A stretch of 64,000 nt of DNA from Magnolia sinica (taxonomy: Eukaryota; Streptophyta; Magnoliopsida; Magnoliales; Magnoliaceae). The notes below the pieces were generated by a model, which was given only the letters and a program-made list of their open reading frames with translations, ran no database searches and was not told the DNA's origin. A program made the position numbers and the translations under genes. This document shows, one piece after another, positions 1-11,999 of the stretch (its first letter is position 1; each line of letters opens with the position of its first letter). The stretch is taken from positions 39,425,001 through 39,489,000 of the forward strand of contig NC_080573.1 of NCBI RefSeq assembly GCF_029962835.1, read 5' to 3'.

Positions 1-230
1 TACATCCCTTGTATAATAGATCGATAACTCGCCTTGCCCCATTTAAAAATCTTCTCCCATCCTACCTCAGAGAATATTTTAACAAGATCATATCGAGCGA
101 TGTGATCAACATTAACTGATCGCTTAATAATAATGCTCCGAGAGTGGAAATCCCATAAATTCTCCGGATCATCCTCTGGTGCGCGAATGGATCACACAAC
201 CCGATGAATGAAGTGGGATGAGGAACTAGA
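1..230 (-). other. Possible extra 3' ORF of the copia fossil
   Basis: Downstream of RNase H in element orientation, the minus strand reads a segment containing RYDLVKIFSEVGWEKI. This resembles a domain that plant LTR elements often carry as an additional ORF (the 'putative plant transposon protein' type), written from memory as V-D-L-x-x-(18-20)-G-W-E-x-L. It fits a Sirevirus-like layout in which an ORF lies between pol and the 3' LTR. It is fragmentary and cut by the window start. Confidence 0.4.
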
Positions 231-660
231 ATGCATGTGGTCTACGAACCATGCTTTTAATCCGCTATTCCATGGAAGAAAGTGAACAAGGAATAGCAAA
301 GAGGGTGAAGGGTTTGAGTAGATCAGATTTTTAAAGAAAACCCACCATAATAAGGATTCTAGATTAAAAGAAAATACAAGATTTGCAAATAAAACTCACC
401 TAAGATCTTAAATCTAGAAGAAAATAGCAAATAAACCACTTACAAGATGACTATGGAGAAGGGTTGGCCGAAGGAAGCACCGGTGAGCCAAAGAAGAAGT
501 GAAAATGAGAAATTTGGAGTTTTTCTCCCTTTTTGTTCAATCCGTGCCCAATTCGGCTAGCTCGAGTGGGTGCTCGGCTGGCCGAAAGATCTCCAAAAAT
601 AAAGTTTTTATTCTTTTAAGGAAATATATAAAAGAAAGCTGAAAAAGAAATATAAACAAA
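231..660. other. Non-coding tail of the copia fossil
   Basis: This AT-rich stretch lies between the RNase H piece and the putative extra ORF. It holds a few GGCTGGCCGAAAG-type motifs near 440-590, similar in style to the short near-palindromes of the copia LTR at 17,540-17,770. I see no coding potential. Confidence 0.4.
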
Positions 661-3600
661 ATGCAATCAAGTAATGAAGTATAATCCAATATCATTTTGT
701 AAATTGGAGAATCTGACATTGTCTAGCGGTTTTGTCAGAATGTCTGCAAGCTGTTTCTCAGTGTTAATGTATTCTAGCATGACAATCTTATTTTCAATTA
801 ATTCTCGAGTATAATGATATCGTATGTCGATGTGTTTTATGCGAGAATGTTGAATAGGATTTTTGGATATGTTTATAGCACCGGAATTGTTACAGTATAA
901 ATTCATAGTATCTTGATCAATACTATAATATGCTAACATACGTTTCATCTACATTAGTTGCGTGCATGCATTCCTTGCCGCAATATATTCAACTTCTGCA
1001 GTGGATAATGATACTGATTTTTGCTTTTTCCTCATTCAAAAAACTAGGTAATTTCCAATGTAAAAGCATCCACCACTTGTGGATTTTCTGTCATCCACAT
1101 TACCTACCCAATCTGCATTAGGATATTCAGCAATTTGTAATGATGTATCATGAGGATACCATAACCCTAAGCCAGCCGTGCTAGCAACATATCTGATTAT
1201 TCTTTTAATCGTAGACAAATGAGTTTCTTTAGGATTAGATTGATATCTAGCACATAAGCCAACGCTGAAAGAAATATCAGGTTTGCTGGCAGTTAAATAT
1301 AATAGGCTACCAATCATGCTACGGTAAAGACGGGGATTAACACTTTTACCTGAATCATCTTTAGATAGTTTGAGTGTTGTAGTCATGGGTGTCTGAAAGT
1401 TTTTACTATTCTCAAAACCAAATCTTTTTATTAGATTTATAGCATATTTGGTTTGAGAGATAAATATCCTATCTTTGGGTTGTTTCACTTGAAGACCAAG
1501 AAAATAATTTAGCTCACCAACGCTACGCATTTTGAATTATGACATCATTAAATCTGCAAACTTAGAGGAGAGATCAGTACAAGTTGATCCATAAATAATA
1601 TCATCTACATATATCTGAACAATCAACTTGTCTTCATTACATTTTTTGATAAATGGAGTTTTATCGACACTCCTCATTTTAAAATTTTGACTAAGAAGAA
1701 ATTTAGTCAGTTTTTCATACTATGCTCTTGGGGCTTGTTTTAAACCATACAACCTTTTAAAGACAGTATACATTATTAGGAAGTTTGGGATCTTCAAAGC
1801 CCTTGGGTTGCTCAACATAAACTTCCTCGTTTAAGTCACCGTTTAAGAAGGCACTTTTAACATCCATTTGGTATATTTTGAAATTTTTATAACATGCAAT
1901 GTAAATAAAAAATTTGATAGACTCAGGGCAAGCGACTAGAGCAAAGGTCTCATCGTAGTCAATTCCTTCAATCTGTGTGTAACCTTGCACAACCAGTCGT
2001 GCCTTATTTCTAATAATATTTCCCAGTTCATCAGTATTATTTTTGAAAATCCATTTAGTTCCAATAACATTTTTATCAGAAGGTCTGGGAACTAGATACC
2101 CCACATCATTTCTTACCATTTTATTTAATTCATCTTGCATGGCTATAATCCGACTTTGATCTGCTAACGCTTCATTTACATTAGTCGATTCTATCTGAGA
2201 AGTGAAGCAAACATAATTACATATGTTTTTCAATCGTCTTCTGATTTGAACAGCAGTATGAGGGTTACCAAGTATTTGATTAGTTGGATGATCCTTGACT
2301 AATCTTAGCTCAGTTAAATCTGACTTTGATGATGGTTTAGATTGATTAATAACAGTTATTTCATCATCTTGATCAAATTTGGGTGTGACAGTTTGATCAT
2401 CAATAACAACATTTTTAGATTCTTGTATCACCCCAGTTCTTTTATTTTGGACACTATATCCTCGACTATTTAAAGCGTATCGTAAAAATATTCCCTCATC
2501 ACTTTTAGCTTCAAATTTTCCTAGATTTTTCCACTCTAGTAAAATGAAGCATTTGTTTCCAAAAGTGCGAAAATATTTAACAAATGGTTTTTTTTATCAA
2601 ACCAAAGTTCACAAGTTGTTTTATTTTTGCTCGCTCTTACGTAAACACGATTAATAGTATAGCGAGCAGTATCAATAGCTTCAACCTATAAAATTATAGC
2701 TAATTTTAAACTATTTAGTATAACACTAGCCATCTCTTGAAGAACTCTATTTTTCCTCTCAACAATGCCATTTTGCTGAGGAGTTTTAGGAGCAGAAAAC
2801 TCATGCAATATTCCATGGTCATTTCAGTACTTCTCAAAATTTCTATTTTCAAATTCAGTACCATGGTCACTTCTTATTCTTATTACATATAGTCTTTTTT
2901 CATTTGGATGAGTTTAATTAACCTTTTGATTTCGTTAAAGGCATCCGACTTTTTTCTTAAGAAGGTTACCCATGAATATCTAGTGTAGTCATTTAAGTCC
3001 ATATAGAGTAGTTGGTCCAACTAAGTCTATATGGAGTAGTTCAAGCGGTCTAGTAGTGGCTAAGGAATTCACTTTTTTGTGACTACTCTTAATTTGTTTA
3101 CCTCTTTGACAGTCACCACACACTTTATTTTCCACCTTTTTCAATTTGGGTAGACCACATAGATGATCTCTCTTGCTTAATTTATGTAAGTCTCTATAGT
3201 TTACATGTCCAAGACGTTGATGCTGAAGTTCAGTTTCATCCATTTGGACCATGTAACAAGAATGATTTGTAGAGCAAGAGTCATTAATGATATAACAATT
3301 TTCAGAGGTTCTTCGACCATTTAGTATTATATGACCTTAATTGTTGATTATCTCACATCCGTGATCTGAAAATTTTACACTATGACTATTATCACGGATT
3401 TGAGATATGCTCAGCAAATTATATTTTAAACTTTTAACATATAGTACAACTTTAAAGATAGATTTGAAAGTTTTACATTACCTTTTCCGATGATCTTGCG
3501 GTTGCTACCATCTCCAAATGTAACTGAGCCACCATCGATTTGATTGATGTCTGATAGAATCGCCTTATCACCTGTCATGTGTTTAGAACATCCACTATCC

Positions 3601-4576
3601 AAGTACCATCTCGAATGGCTACTTTCTTTGAAAGCTGTGTGGATAACAAGACGCTTATCTTTTGGAACCCGTTTCATTATGGTTTTGGAGTTTAAGAGGA
3701 TCTCTTACTATTTGTTGTGTTTGGGAGTAAGAGTTTTTCTTGTTTCTACGTACTCTGTTATTTGCAGAGTTGAATTTCAAGAGCTCTTTGAGCAAGTCCA
3801 CTATCTTATCTATTAGAGGAGGATTATTATTTCTCCTTTGATTTTTATGGTAGTTGGCATTAGGTTTTGAATTAGAATACTTTTGAAATGATTTTTCATT
3901 CTTCTTTACTTCCTTTATAATTTCTCCTTTAAACATTAAAGATCCACCTTTTACAAATACGGGAACAGAATTTCTAGATTTTTTTTATGCAACCATTGAT
4001 ATATCCCAAACTAGATTTGTCAATACTTCTGCGATATGCAGTTAGTAATATTTCAAGTTTTTGGTTTCCTTGTGTGTACATCTGTAATATCCCGAATTTT
4101 CGCGGCCCGAGTATATATACGTGCCCGAGAATTTCGAGTGTTAATAATGTAAAAATTGGATGCTTCAAAATCGCACATTTTTTTAAAAAGATAAATCACA
4201 TCTAGTTACATTCACGAATGTAACCATTCATGAGAATAAAATCAACTGTATTTATTATTCCATTCAAATAAAAAACGTACAAATACTTCTTTAATGCCCT
4301 CTCAATGGGAACTTATTACATTATCAAAGTTTGTAGTGGAAAATAAATAAAACAATTTGTTATGTTATCCTTCTTCTTTTCTTTTCGAAAGAATCTTTCA
4401 TAGAATGATTATTGACCATATCATCAACCTGTAATTCACCTGCAATATCTATATGGTTGGAGAGGGTCAATGCCCTACTTATAGTGATTATCCTTTAAGA
4501 TTAACGATAATTCAAGAGATTCAGAAGAATAATATGACGGATCTGATACGTCTCGTACTCCACCACTACGAGTGGT

Positions 4577-5105
4577 GTAAGACCCGACTCGAGTTCATGT
4601 GTGTGTGCATGTGTATGTGTGAGTATGCATTTCGTTCGTCTTGGTCCCGCGGTCCTATCGGTTGAATCCCAACGACCCGACTCGGATTATATTTGCTGTC
4701 ATTATTAAGTCCGGTCATATAGACTCGACTCAGATCAAGCCAAAACCTGTGCCATCTTGATCACATCGCCGTTGCGATTCCGATGACGCGTCTTGTGCAT
4801 CCATCCGGCGTGTAGATCATAAGTTGTGTGCATTTCATGTTTTAGCCCTTGATCATGGTCATGTGGCCCACCTAGGGATAGTGTGCATGGATTATTAGGT
4901 AGGTCCCATCTCTTGCTACTATTTCCAACACACACTATACACAAATACTACCTAGGCCCTATTTCTACACTACCTATCTCTAAACCACCACCCATAAACC
5001 TAAAAAGCCTACTAACCCTACCACATTGTTTCTAACTCCCTATTGCAATCATCACTCTTCTTTAACTAAGGTAAGAGAGAAATGATTGCTTGCCTTAAAA
5101 CCCTC

Positions 5106-5153
<48 letters not shown>

Positions 5154-8100
5154 CCTAGCAACTCCAAACCGTCCTACCTCCCTCCATTATTCCAGCCCCT
5201 CCTCCCTCTAATCCCCTTCCGTCTAGCCCTTATCACTTCATCTCATCCATTGATTCATCATCCTTGGAAAGCTAAGTGATACAAGTTTGGAAGAGATCTA
5301 AGGTGGGTGTACTCGTAGGATGTAGGATTTTCATTTCTATGTTCTTAGATATCTTTTTCTTTCATATGGGAAGTGTAGGACCCATCAATCAATGGTGAAG
5401 ATCCTACACCGTCCCTTAGATGTGGCCAAATGGCCTATTTGATGCATGCATGCTCATGCATGGGGTTTTCCCCTTATGGGCCCCATCATGGAGGATTCCT
5501 TGGATTTCATTGCATGATGGGTCATCTAGATCCTAGAATCATGGTTGAGATGACATCTCAACCATTGATCTTAATTCTAGGACATGCATGTGGTTGATCT
5601 ATGTTGTAATATGTGAATCAATGAAATGTGTGGTGTGATTGATGAAGGGAAGGGCCTCAATGTGATGGAGCCCCTCCTCTTGTAGCTGATCCTTGACTTT
5701 TCTTTGATATTAGCATTCTGATCATGTGTGTGTGGCCCACCTTGTGGACCAACAAAATCCAGACCATCCATGGAGCTTGGACACCCATAGCAGTCCATCC
5801 TTAGACATGTGACCCCAAGATCCACCGAAATGGGGCACATGCAAGGGGTTTTTGATGATAGGGAAGGTCTGGATATTTGTGGGGCCCACTGTGGTGGTCC
5901 ACAACATGATTTTTGGGAGTTGAATCATATTCTAAATAATGTCTACAATTAATTCTTTTCAATTACATGTTGCTGTCCAAATTTGTCTGGACAGATTTTT
6001 GGGCCAACTTGAGGCCAGAAATTGGGGCTTTTGGTGGGGAGTTTTGTACTAAGTGATATATGATTTTTGAGGGTACATGTCCCACTTATAAGCATGTCAA
6101 ATTTCAGCCTCAACTGACCTCATTTGGGCCCTCAAAAGAGTGAGCCAAGATGTGTACCTTACTGGATTTTCTGCTGTAATTCTAGCAACATTGCAGTCTG
6201 GAAACTTAAAAATATAAAATAATTTCTGATCAGGTGGGCCACTTAGGTGGACCCTACCTTGTACTATGCATATGTGGGAATGTTGAAATCAGTTTTTTCT
6301 AATTTTTGGAGACCCTGGGCCCACCCCATTGGGTGCTTAATCAGGGTCTATCCAGAATTCTGCACTTAACAGATTTTCTGGACAGCTTGTATTCCTAAAT
6401 TTAATTGAAATATTTTTGATTATCCAAAAATTCTAAAATTTTGCAGAGGTGTGACCCACTCATGGTGGGACCTACCTGTAGAGTTTTGGGGTCAACGGAC
6501 CTTCGTACCGGCCCACCAGGATAGGACGCTCAGGTTGGGGCGTCCAGCCATGGTTGGCCGTCTAAGGCACCTTGTGGGCCCACCTCGATATATTTTGTTG
6601 TCCCGCCATCCATCTAAGTGCGGTCCATGTGGGACATGATTATCCCCCTTCAGTTGCACCCATTTTCGGGACCATTTGGATGTGTTTTTAGGCCAATTGC
6701 CCAGGCTCATGACATCTTTCACTCTTGGGACATCCAGGCCCATTGGACCACTGTTGGACTTTCAGTCTAGCAGCATGGTCCACCTATTTTATGAGTTTAA
6801 TTCAGCCGTCCTATCTGGTGGGACCCACAGGGATATGTGTGGGTCACCAGGGAACTTATACCTAGTCTCTCATTAATTATTGCTGGGCCCCAGCAGGCCC
6901 AAAATATAGGCAGGCTGGAAATTCAGCAATGGGCCCAAAATGGTTGCCCCTAGTAGCCTATTATGGGGTAGCATGGCCCACCAGATCAAGGGTGGATTAT
7001 ACACATACAATTGCCATTTTCTGAGGTGTCTTTGGGCTTCATTTAGGTATGCTTAGAGGCCCACCTCCATTGGATTTTATTTTGGATCTATGTTCATAGT
7101 TTTGATTGGCCTTGGTAGACCCATTTATCTTAGAACCTTCTAGTTAGGTCCCTTAACCTTTGGGCCTGTATCTCACCGCTTATTGTGATGGGGTTTGTAG
7201 GCCATAATGTGTAAGTAGTTGGGCCCTTGAGTGCCCACCAAAATAACCTTGTACCTGTGCCAAGTTGTAAGGCCCAACTCACTTGGATCAAGCATAGAAA
7301 TTGCCCGCATGGTTGGATTACCGGGCTGCCCACTAAGCCCACCACAATATATAGATTTGTGACCTTCATGGTTGGGCCTAAACCTTACTTAAGGGCTCAC
7401 CATATTGCCTATGTGTTGGGCTTTGAGTATAGCCTACTAGGCCATGTATTTCCTTAGGCCTTGGGCCTTGTTTCATGATCGTGTAATAGTGGGCTGCCTT
7501 TTTAGGACCTAGTTGAGGTTAAATGTCCTCCTTGGTGGCCCTAGGGTAGGCCCATATGGTTGTTATAGGTGGTTGAAGGCCTACCTTAGACCGTTGCTAG
7601 GACCGCTTAATCCTTTTAAGACTTATGTCTAGTCTTTCTTAGCTTGTGGGCTACCCCAAAGTATCAAGCCCCCATTAGAGGATTGCTCCTTAGAGTACCT
7701 GTCTATATATCTAGACCTAGTCCCTCCTTGGGAGGGAGTGTATTCCATGTCATCATCGCCGTGTGGCGCACCTTTTTCACCCTCATGACCCATATACATC
7801 ATTTGCATGATTGGATTGCACTTGTGTGTGGTCATTGGGTTGATACGATAGAGGGGTGGAGTTTTCCCTCTTGTGCACATTGTGTGCTTGGAGCTAGTGC
7901 ATGATTGTTATGTGTGACTCATGCATCTGGCATCGCATCTCATGGATATTGTTGCCCTCGCTTCATCAGGGCCTTGCCTCCGCAGGGGTATTCCTGGATG
8001 GCCGTATGTGGACACCGAAAATGTTACTTGAGTATACGGGGTGCATAGGACATCCCTGGGTGAAAGCCCCTAAACCTTCAAGGTACCTAGAAGATGCCTC

Positions 8101-9046
8101 AACGTCGTGACCGAGTGGAAATCATGAGCGCCCGAGTGCCTTACACCGTTAGGCCGCCTCTCCCACTGTCGTGTAATCGGTTGAGATGGGATGTAGCCTT
8201 ATCCACCTGAGTGAGAGAGCATGACTAGGCTGAGTCTAACCAGCTCGTGAATGGGTCCGCTACCGTCGAGCCTTGCTTGTGGTTGGCTGTCCACAGGCGG
8301 GTAGTGTGGTCTCTTATGCTCGTTGACTATGCGGTCTTGAGAGTGGTAGTCATCCTGTAGTACATCAGACCCCGGTGATATTCCTTTTGATGGAACTGTA
8401 TGTGGTATATGGACCGGTTATAAGCATTGACATCACTTCGCATTGTATTTGCATCGGCTGTATAAGCCTTATATTGCATAGCCTTGGTATGACGCACAGT
8501 ACTCATTGCATTGTATAGCCTTGGTATGGCTTCTTGCATTTATGGCAGCCTTGGTTAGGCTTGTGGCATTAGCATTGATCATATTTCCCTTCTGTACCTC
8601 CTATTATTCTTCTGCACATCATTGCCACACACTTTCACCACCCTCTAAGCTTTTTATAAGCTTATGCACGATTGATGTGTGCAAGAGATTCTAGGTTGGC
8701 GTCTTAGCAGCGGAGCTTCGATAGGAGTTGAGTCGAGGACCCGGTGTTGCAGATCTTCTTCTTTCTTCCCCTTGTCATCAGATGTATTTCCCTTCAGCAG
8801 TGTATTAAAGCTCAAATTTATAGTGGATTTTGTGATGTGTGTCTTTGTTATTTTTGAGATGTACTCGCTGTGATCTTGGGTATGCTCGTATTAGAAATTG
8901 TTATGTGTTTATGAAAATCCTCCTTGTAGGATCCCAGGATCGGAACCTGCTTTAGGAGCCGAGAATGGGGTACTACGGAGGCTGTTGTGATCAGAACCGG
9001 CTATCGGATTTCTTGTGAGTCCGATAACCGAGTCTAGGGCGTGACA
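4577..9046 (+). mobile_element. Solo LTR (4.47 kb) with perfect 5-bp target duplication
   Basis: It starts TGTAAGACCCGACTCG and ends CGAGTCTAGGGCGTGACA, giving TG...CA ends with extended inverted similarity. It is flanked by AGTGG at 4,572-4,576 and 9,047-9,051. The partner LTR at 12,505-12,509 carries a single uninterrupted AGTGG in the same context, i.e. the empty site. No PBS, gag or pol is present, so this is a solo LTR formed by LTR-LTR recombination. The 5-bp duplication and the terminal sequence suggest Ty3/gypsy. The same family recurs at 22,414-27,108 and at 63,929. It is younger than the LTR it sits in. It is rich in GGGCCCAC-type words and holds no gene. Confidence 0.93.
5110..5151 (+). 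repeat. (CT)n microsatellite
   Basis: About 20 uninterrupted CT units inside the solo LTR. Confidence 0.98.
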
Positions 9047-10452
9047 AGTGGTATCGGTATGCGCAACCAATCTACATGAATGGATGCCTAGCATAGTGTG
9101 TGCGGCCCATCATACGTAGTGGTCATCACAATGTGGAATATAGTTCATAGAAAACCTGGCTCACCCCGCATCCCATACTATGGAGATTTGTCGGCGTGTC
9201 TAAATTTAAGTTGCAATTGACAGTGTAATATGGGTCAATTGGAAGGTCTAAATTTATGAAGAGTTGGTAAGCCTTAAAACGGTTAACTTCGCAGCTAAGT
9301 AAAAGCCTCATATTTCACACTTGGTCTATATGATGAAAAATCCAAGTCGCTCATATGAAGATAAATATCCTACTACGACTACCCATGACCTTTCTTCACT
9401 CGATGGACACCAAAATCAATAATTAAGGGGCAGATTTGTCAATTGAGCCACTTTTACAATGATCTAAAAGCTGAAATTCAACGTGTATGGTTAATTTATG
9501 ATAAATAGGCATGGTATAAAGTTTCACATGAAACGGATCATGAGAACTATGTGATCTAGAATTTAGGGGTATATGTTAATGACTTTAAGTATTTACGATT
9601 TTGTCATCTTTTATTTCTCCGTCTTCCACCGTTCGTAATGTCGAATTACGCCATTCAAATGCATTGAAATTTGACAGACATTATTTATTTTTTATTATCT
9701 TTCCATCGCCCCATTTTGGGCCTTGATCGCTTAAAGATGACCAAGATACCTTTTTAATGGGCTATACCACCTCAAGGTCTAAATTAACGCTTTCATATAT
9801 CTAATAGAGAATTCATCTGGTAGTTGTGGCATATACCATACAATATTTGAACTGAACAGTTTGTTATGATATTTAAGTAGCCCATTTGGCGGATCCAAAT
9901 ATAATAGATGATTTGATGACATGTTAAAAATAGGAAAACTTGATGATTAATACTCTGATCATGTATGTAGGTGGTTGTACGATTGATTTTGTAAATGGAT
10001 GAACACAAGTAAGCTTTTGGAGTGATCAAGAGGTAGAAAATATATACCATTATATTCGAATGAGTTGTTCACATGTATAAGGTTTTCAAATTGTAGTCCT
10101 GATGGTGGGTTAAACATATTCATAAGTGGTGATCAAGATGAACAAATCAACATCTTGATTCGATACGTGGACGAGCAGATATAGAGATCAGGTAGTTAGT
10201 TTACTATGATTGAGTGGTCCAAACTCAAAGTGGACGGTCCTAAATCTTTACCTAGTGGTGATTAGTTGATTGAATAGTTGGTTATGGTGAACAAGTGAGA
10301 ATACTAGAATATATAATGATCTTGTCCTAAGAATCAACGGTCGGATGACTTGATCTATGGATAAAGATTATTCCCAACGGTCAAATTCGGGTTAGAGAAT
10401 AGATGTAAGATTAAGATATGCTAAATTGGTAATATACACACACATAGACATG

Positions 10453-10457
<5 letters not shown>

Positions 10458-10484
<27 letters not shown>
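10458..10484 (+). repeat. (CA)n microsatellite
   Basis: A CA run preceded by GCGCGC, inside the old LTR. The corresponding place in the partner LTR (near 13,905) has only a short CACATG stretch. Confidence 0.95.
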
Positions 10485-10490
<6 letters not shown>

Positions 10491-10560
10491 CTAAATTAAA
10501 TTTCATGGTAACACTCGAGAATTTTCAATATTCGGGTTTTGAAATGTTTGGGGTGTTACA

Positions 10561-10576
10561 ATCTACCTCCCTTAAA
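10561..10576 (-). other. Polypurine tract next to the 3' LTR
   Basis: The minus strand reads TTTAAGGGAGGTAGAT immediately before TGTAACACCCC. A second, similar tract followed by TGTACCG lies about 150 bp further inside (10,712-10,735). A near-identical tract occurs on the plus strand just before 28,522. Confidence 0.75.
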
Positions 10577-11985
10577 TAAAATTTTATCCCCAAAATTTAA
10601 TTACTTCTACCATTTATATTGATTTATTATGTTTAATTTTTCAATGTATTCCTCATAATGTAGATATATATGTCTAGTGTGCATATAACTGGCTACATGA
10701 AATCAAGACGGTACAATCTACCCTCCTTAAATAAAAATGTCGACCCTGAGATTTATATGTGTATATTTATTTTATCTATTTAAGTATTAAATTTTATAGT
10801 AATTCACACATTATTTTCCCTCACATCCAGAATATTTTAAAATTTTTAATTTTTAATTTTTTTTAATTTTTTAATTTTTAATTTTTCTTTTTTGTTCTTA
10901 GTGTTTTAGAGTAACACAAAAAAGCGGTTATAGTATGACTAATATTGATATACTGAACTCTTACTTGGCCAGGGCAGTGAGTTCTTTGGTATCGTCTATT
11001 TCGGGTGAGTCTCGAACTTCTGCTAGATCAGGGCATTGAGTTCATTGGTAAGCATCCGAGATTTGGTATTCAGATCAAACCACTTATAACTTTCTTGAAT
11101 ATGATTCCGTAAGTCCATGGACCCGATTGTTCTCGATCCTTGAGAAATATTATGTACTTTTTTTTTCACCATAGAAGTACCTTAGGTATCATAAAGGATA
11201 AGCCTCAATGATCCATAACATGTCGAACCTAAGCTTTAGTGTTATCGTTTATATGAATAGTTGTAAATTCCCAAAATCGTTTTATATTGACAACCTATCA
11301 CTCCCAGAATTTTAATTTCTAAACCATATATCTGAATTATCTGAAATTTTAAATCTAAGTCTTTGACTTAGTCTTGAGACTCTAGAAAAACTTTTGAAGT
11401 AATATTCCATAGTTTGGTTAGTGTTTCACCCCTGTAAGTTGCAAAACGATTTGCTGTCCAACAGGAATTTTCACAAAAGGTTTCTACTGTTGGATTTTTC
11501 TAAACTTTTGTACAGCTCTAATCGAGATGAAATTTTAGATAAAGGTTTCTGGAGACCTAAGTGAGCTACTTGAAAAGTTTCAAAATTTTCTGATATGTCT
11601 ACCAGCTGAAACCAACAAAGGGTTTCTACCATGTTGGGTTTTCACCTAAACAACAAAAATTGTTAGGAAAATTTAAAAAATATCCAATTCCGATTTGAGA
11701 AGCTTGTTTTTCTTGCTTATAACTCCATTTAAGGAAGAATTTCAGTCCATAATAAATTTATTTGGGAGTTTGGAAATTTGTTTTGAACATACCTAAATTC
11801 ATTCTCTAAATTCCACGTCTAACTTCACAAGTTCAATGGGGAACGTAAATATGGTTTCTAATTCCTTAACTTACTAATTGCATAAGGAAATCACCTAAGT
11901 GTAAGTATCTAAGTCATGATCCTATCCGAGTTGTGTAATACTTATGATGGTCCATTCCCTCAGGCTCAATTAATCTTATTCTCAT
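10577..11985. other. Non-coding interior of the chromovirus-type remnant
   Basis: AT-rich, with a TTTTTAATTTTTAATT-like low-complexity patch near 10,835-10,890. I find no recognisable gag, protease, RT, RNase H, integrase or chromodomain signature on either strand. Confidence 0.6.
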
Positions 11986-11997
11986 GCTCTGATACCA
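11986..11997 (-). other. tRNA-iMet primer-binding site
   Basis: The minus strand reads TGGTATCAGAGC, the 12-base complement of the 3' end of initiator Met-tRNA. It lies 2 bp inside the 5' LTR that ends at 12,000. This fixes the element's orientation as minus. Confidence 0.9.
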
Positions 11998-11999
11998 AC

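Larger units (their letters stand above)
1..4082 (-). mobile_element. Ty1/copia retrotransposon fossil, minus strand
   Basis: Pol pieces read on the minus strand in copia order from high to low coordinates: a basic Asn/Lys-rich gag/linker part (about 3,655-3,936), protease with DSGCSKHMTGD (about 3,430-3,680), the integrase HHCC region with CGDCQRGKQ (about 2,990-3,250), reverse transcriptase (about 1,040-2,430) and RNase H ending in DILTKPL (about 670-950). The protease-integrase-RT-RNase H order is diagnostic of Ty1/copia. The element is clearly broken, with several interruptions, and is cut by the left window edge. At its gag side it abuts the chromovirus-type remnant, which probably inserted into it. 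It is the same family as the copy at 14,031. Old, by its state of decay. Confidence 0.9.
4083..10560 (-). repeat. 3' LTR of the chromovirus-type remnant, split by a solo LTR
   Basis: In plus orientation it begins TGTAATATCCCGAATTTTCG and ends GGGTGTTACA. Subtracting 4,577-9,051 leaves about 2,003 bp, matching the 1,988 bp of the partner LTR at 12,000-13,987. It contains a (CA)n tract near 10,458-10,484. Confidence 0.85.

Noticed and set aside
5082-5279. Serine/leucine-run frame (also at 31,194, 18,790, 28,019)
   Set aside because: Produced by CT/GA microsatellites.
9047-9060. AGTGGTATCGG right after the 4.47-kb LTR looks like a primer-binding site, implying a full element
   Set aside because: The same GAGTGGTATC sequence stands at the empty site in the partner LTR (12,504), so it is target DNA and the LTR is solo.
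11986-11997. Possible tRNA gene piece from the initiator-Met match
   Set aside because: Only the 12-base 3' complement is present beside an LTR, which is a primer-binding site. No cloverleaf can be formed.
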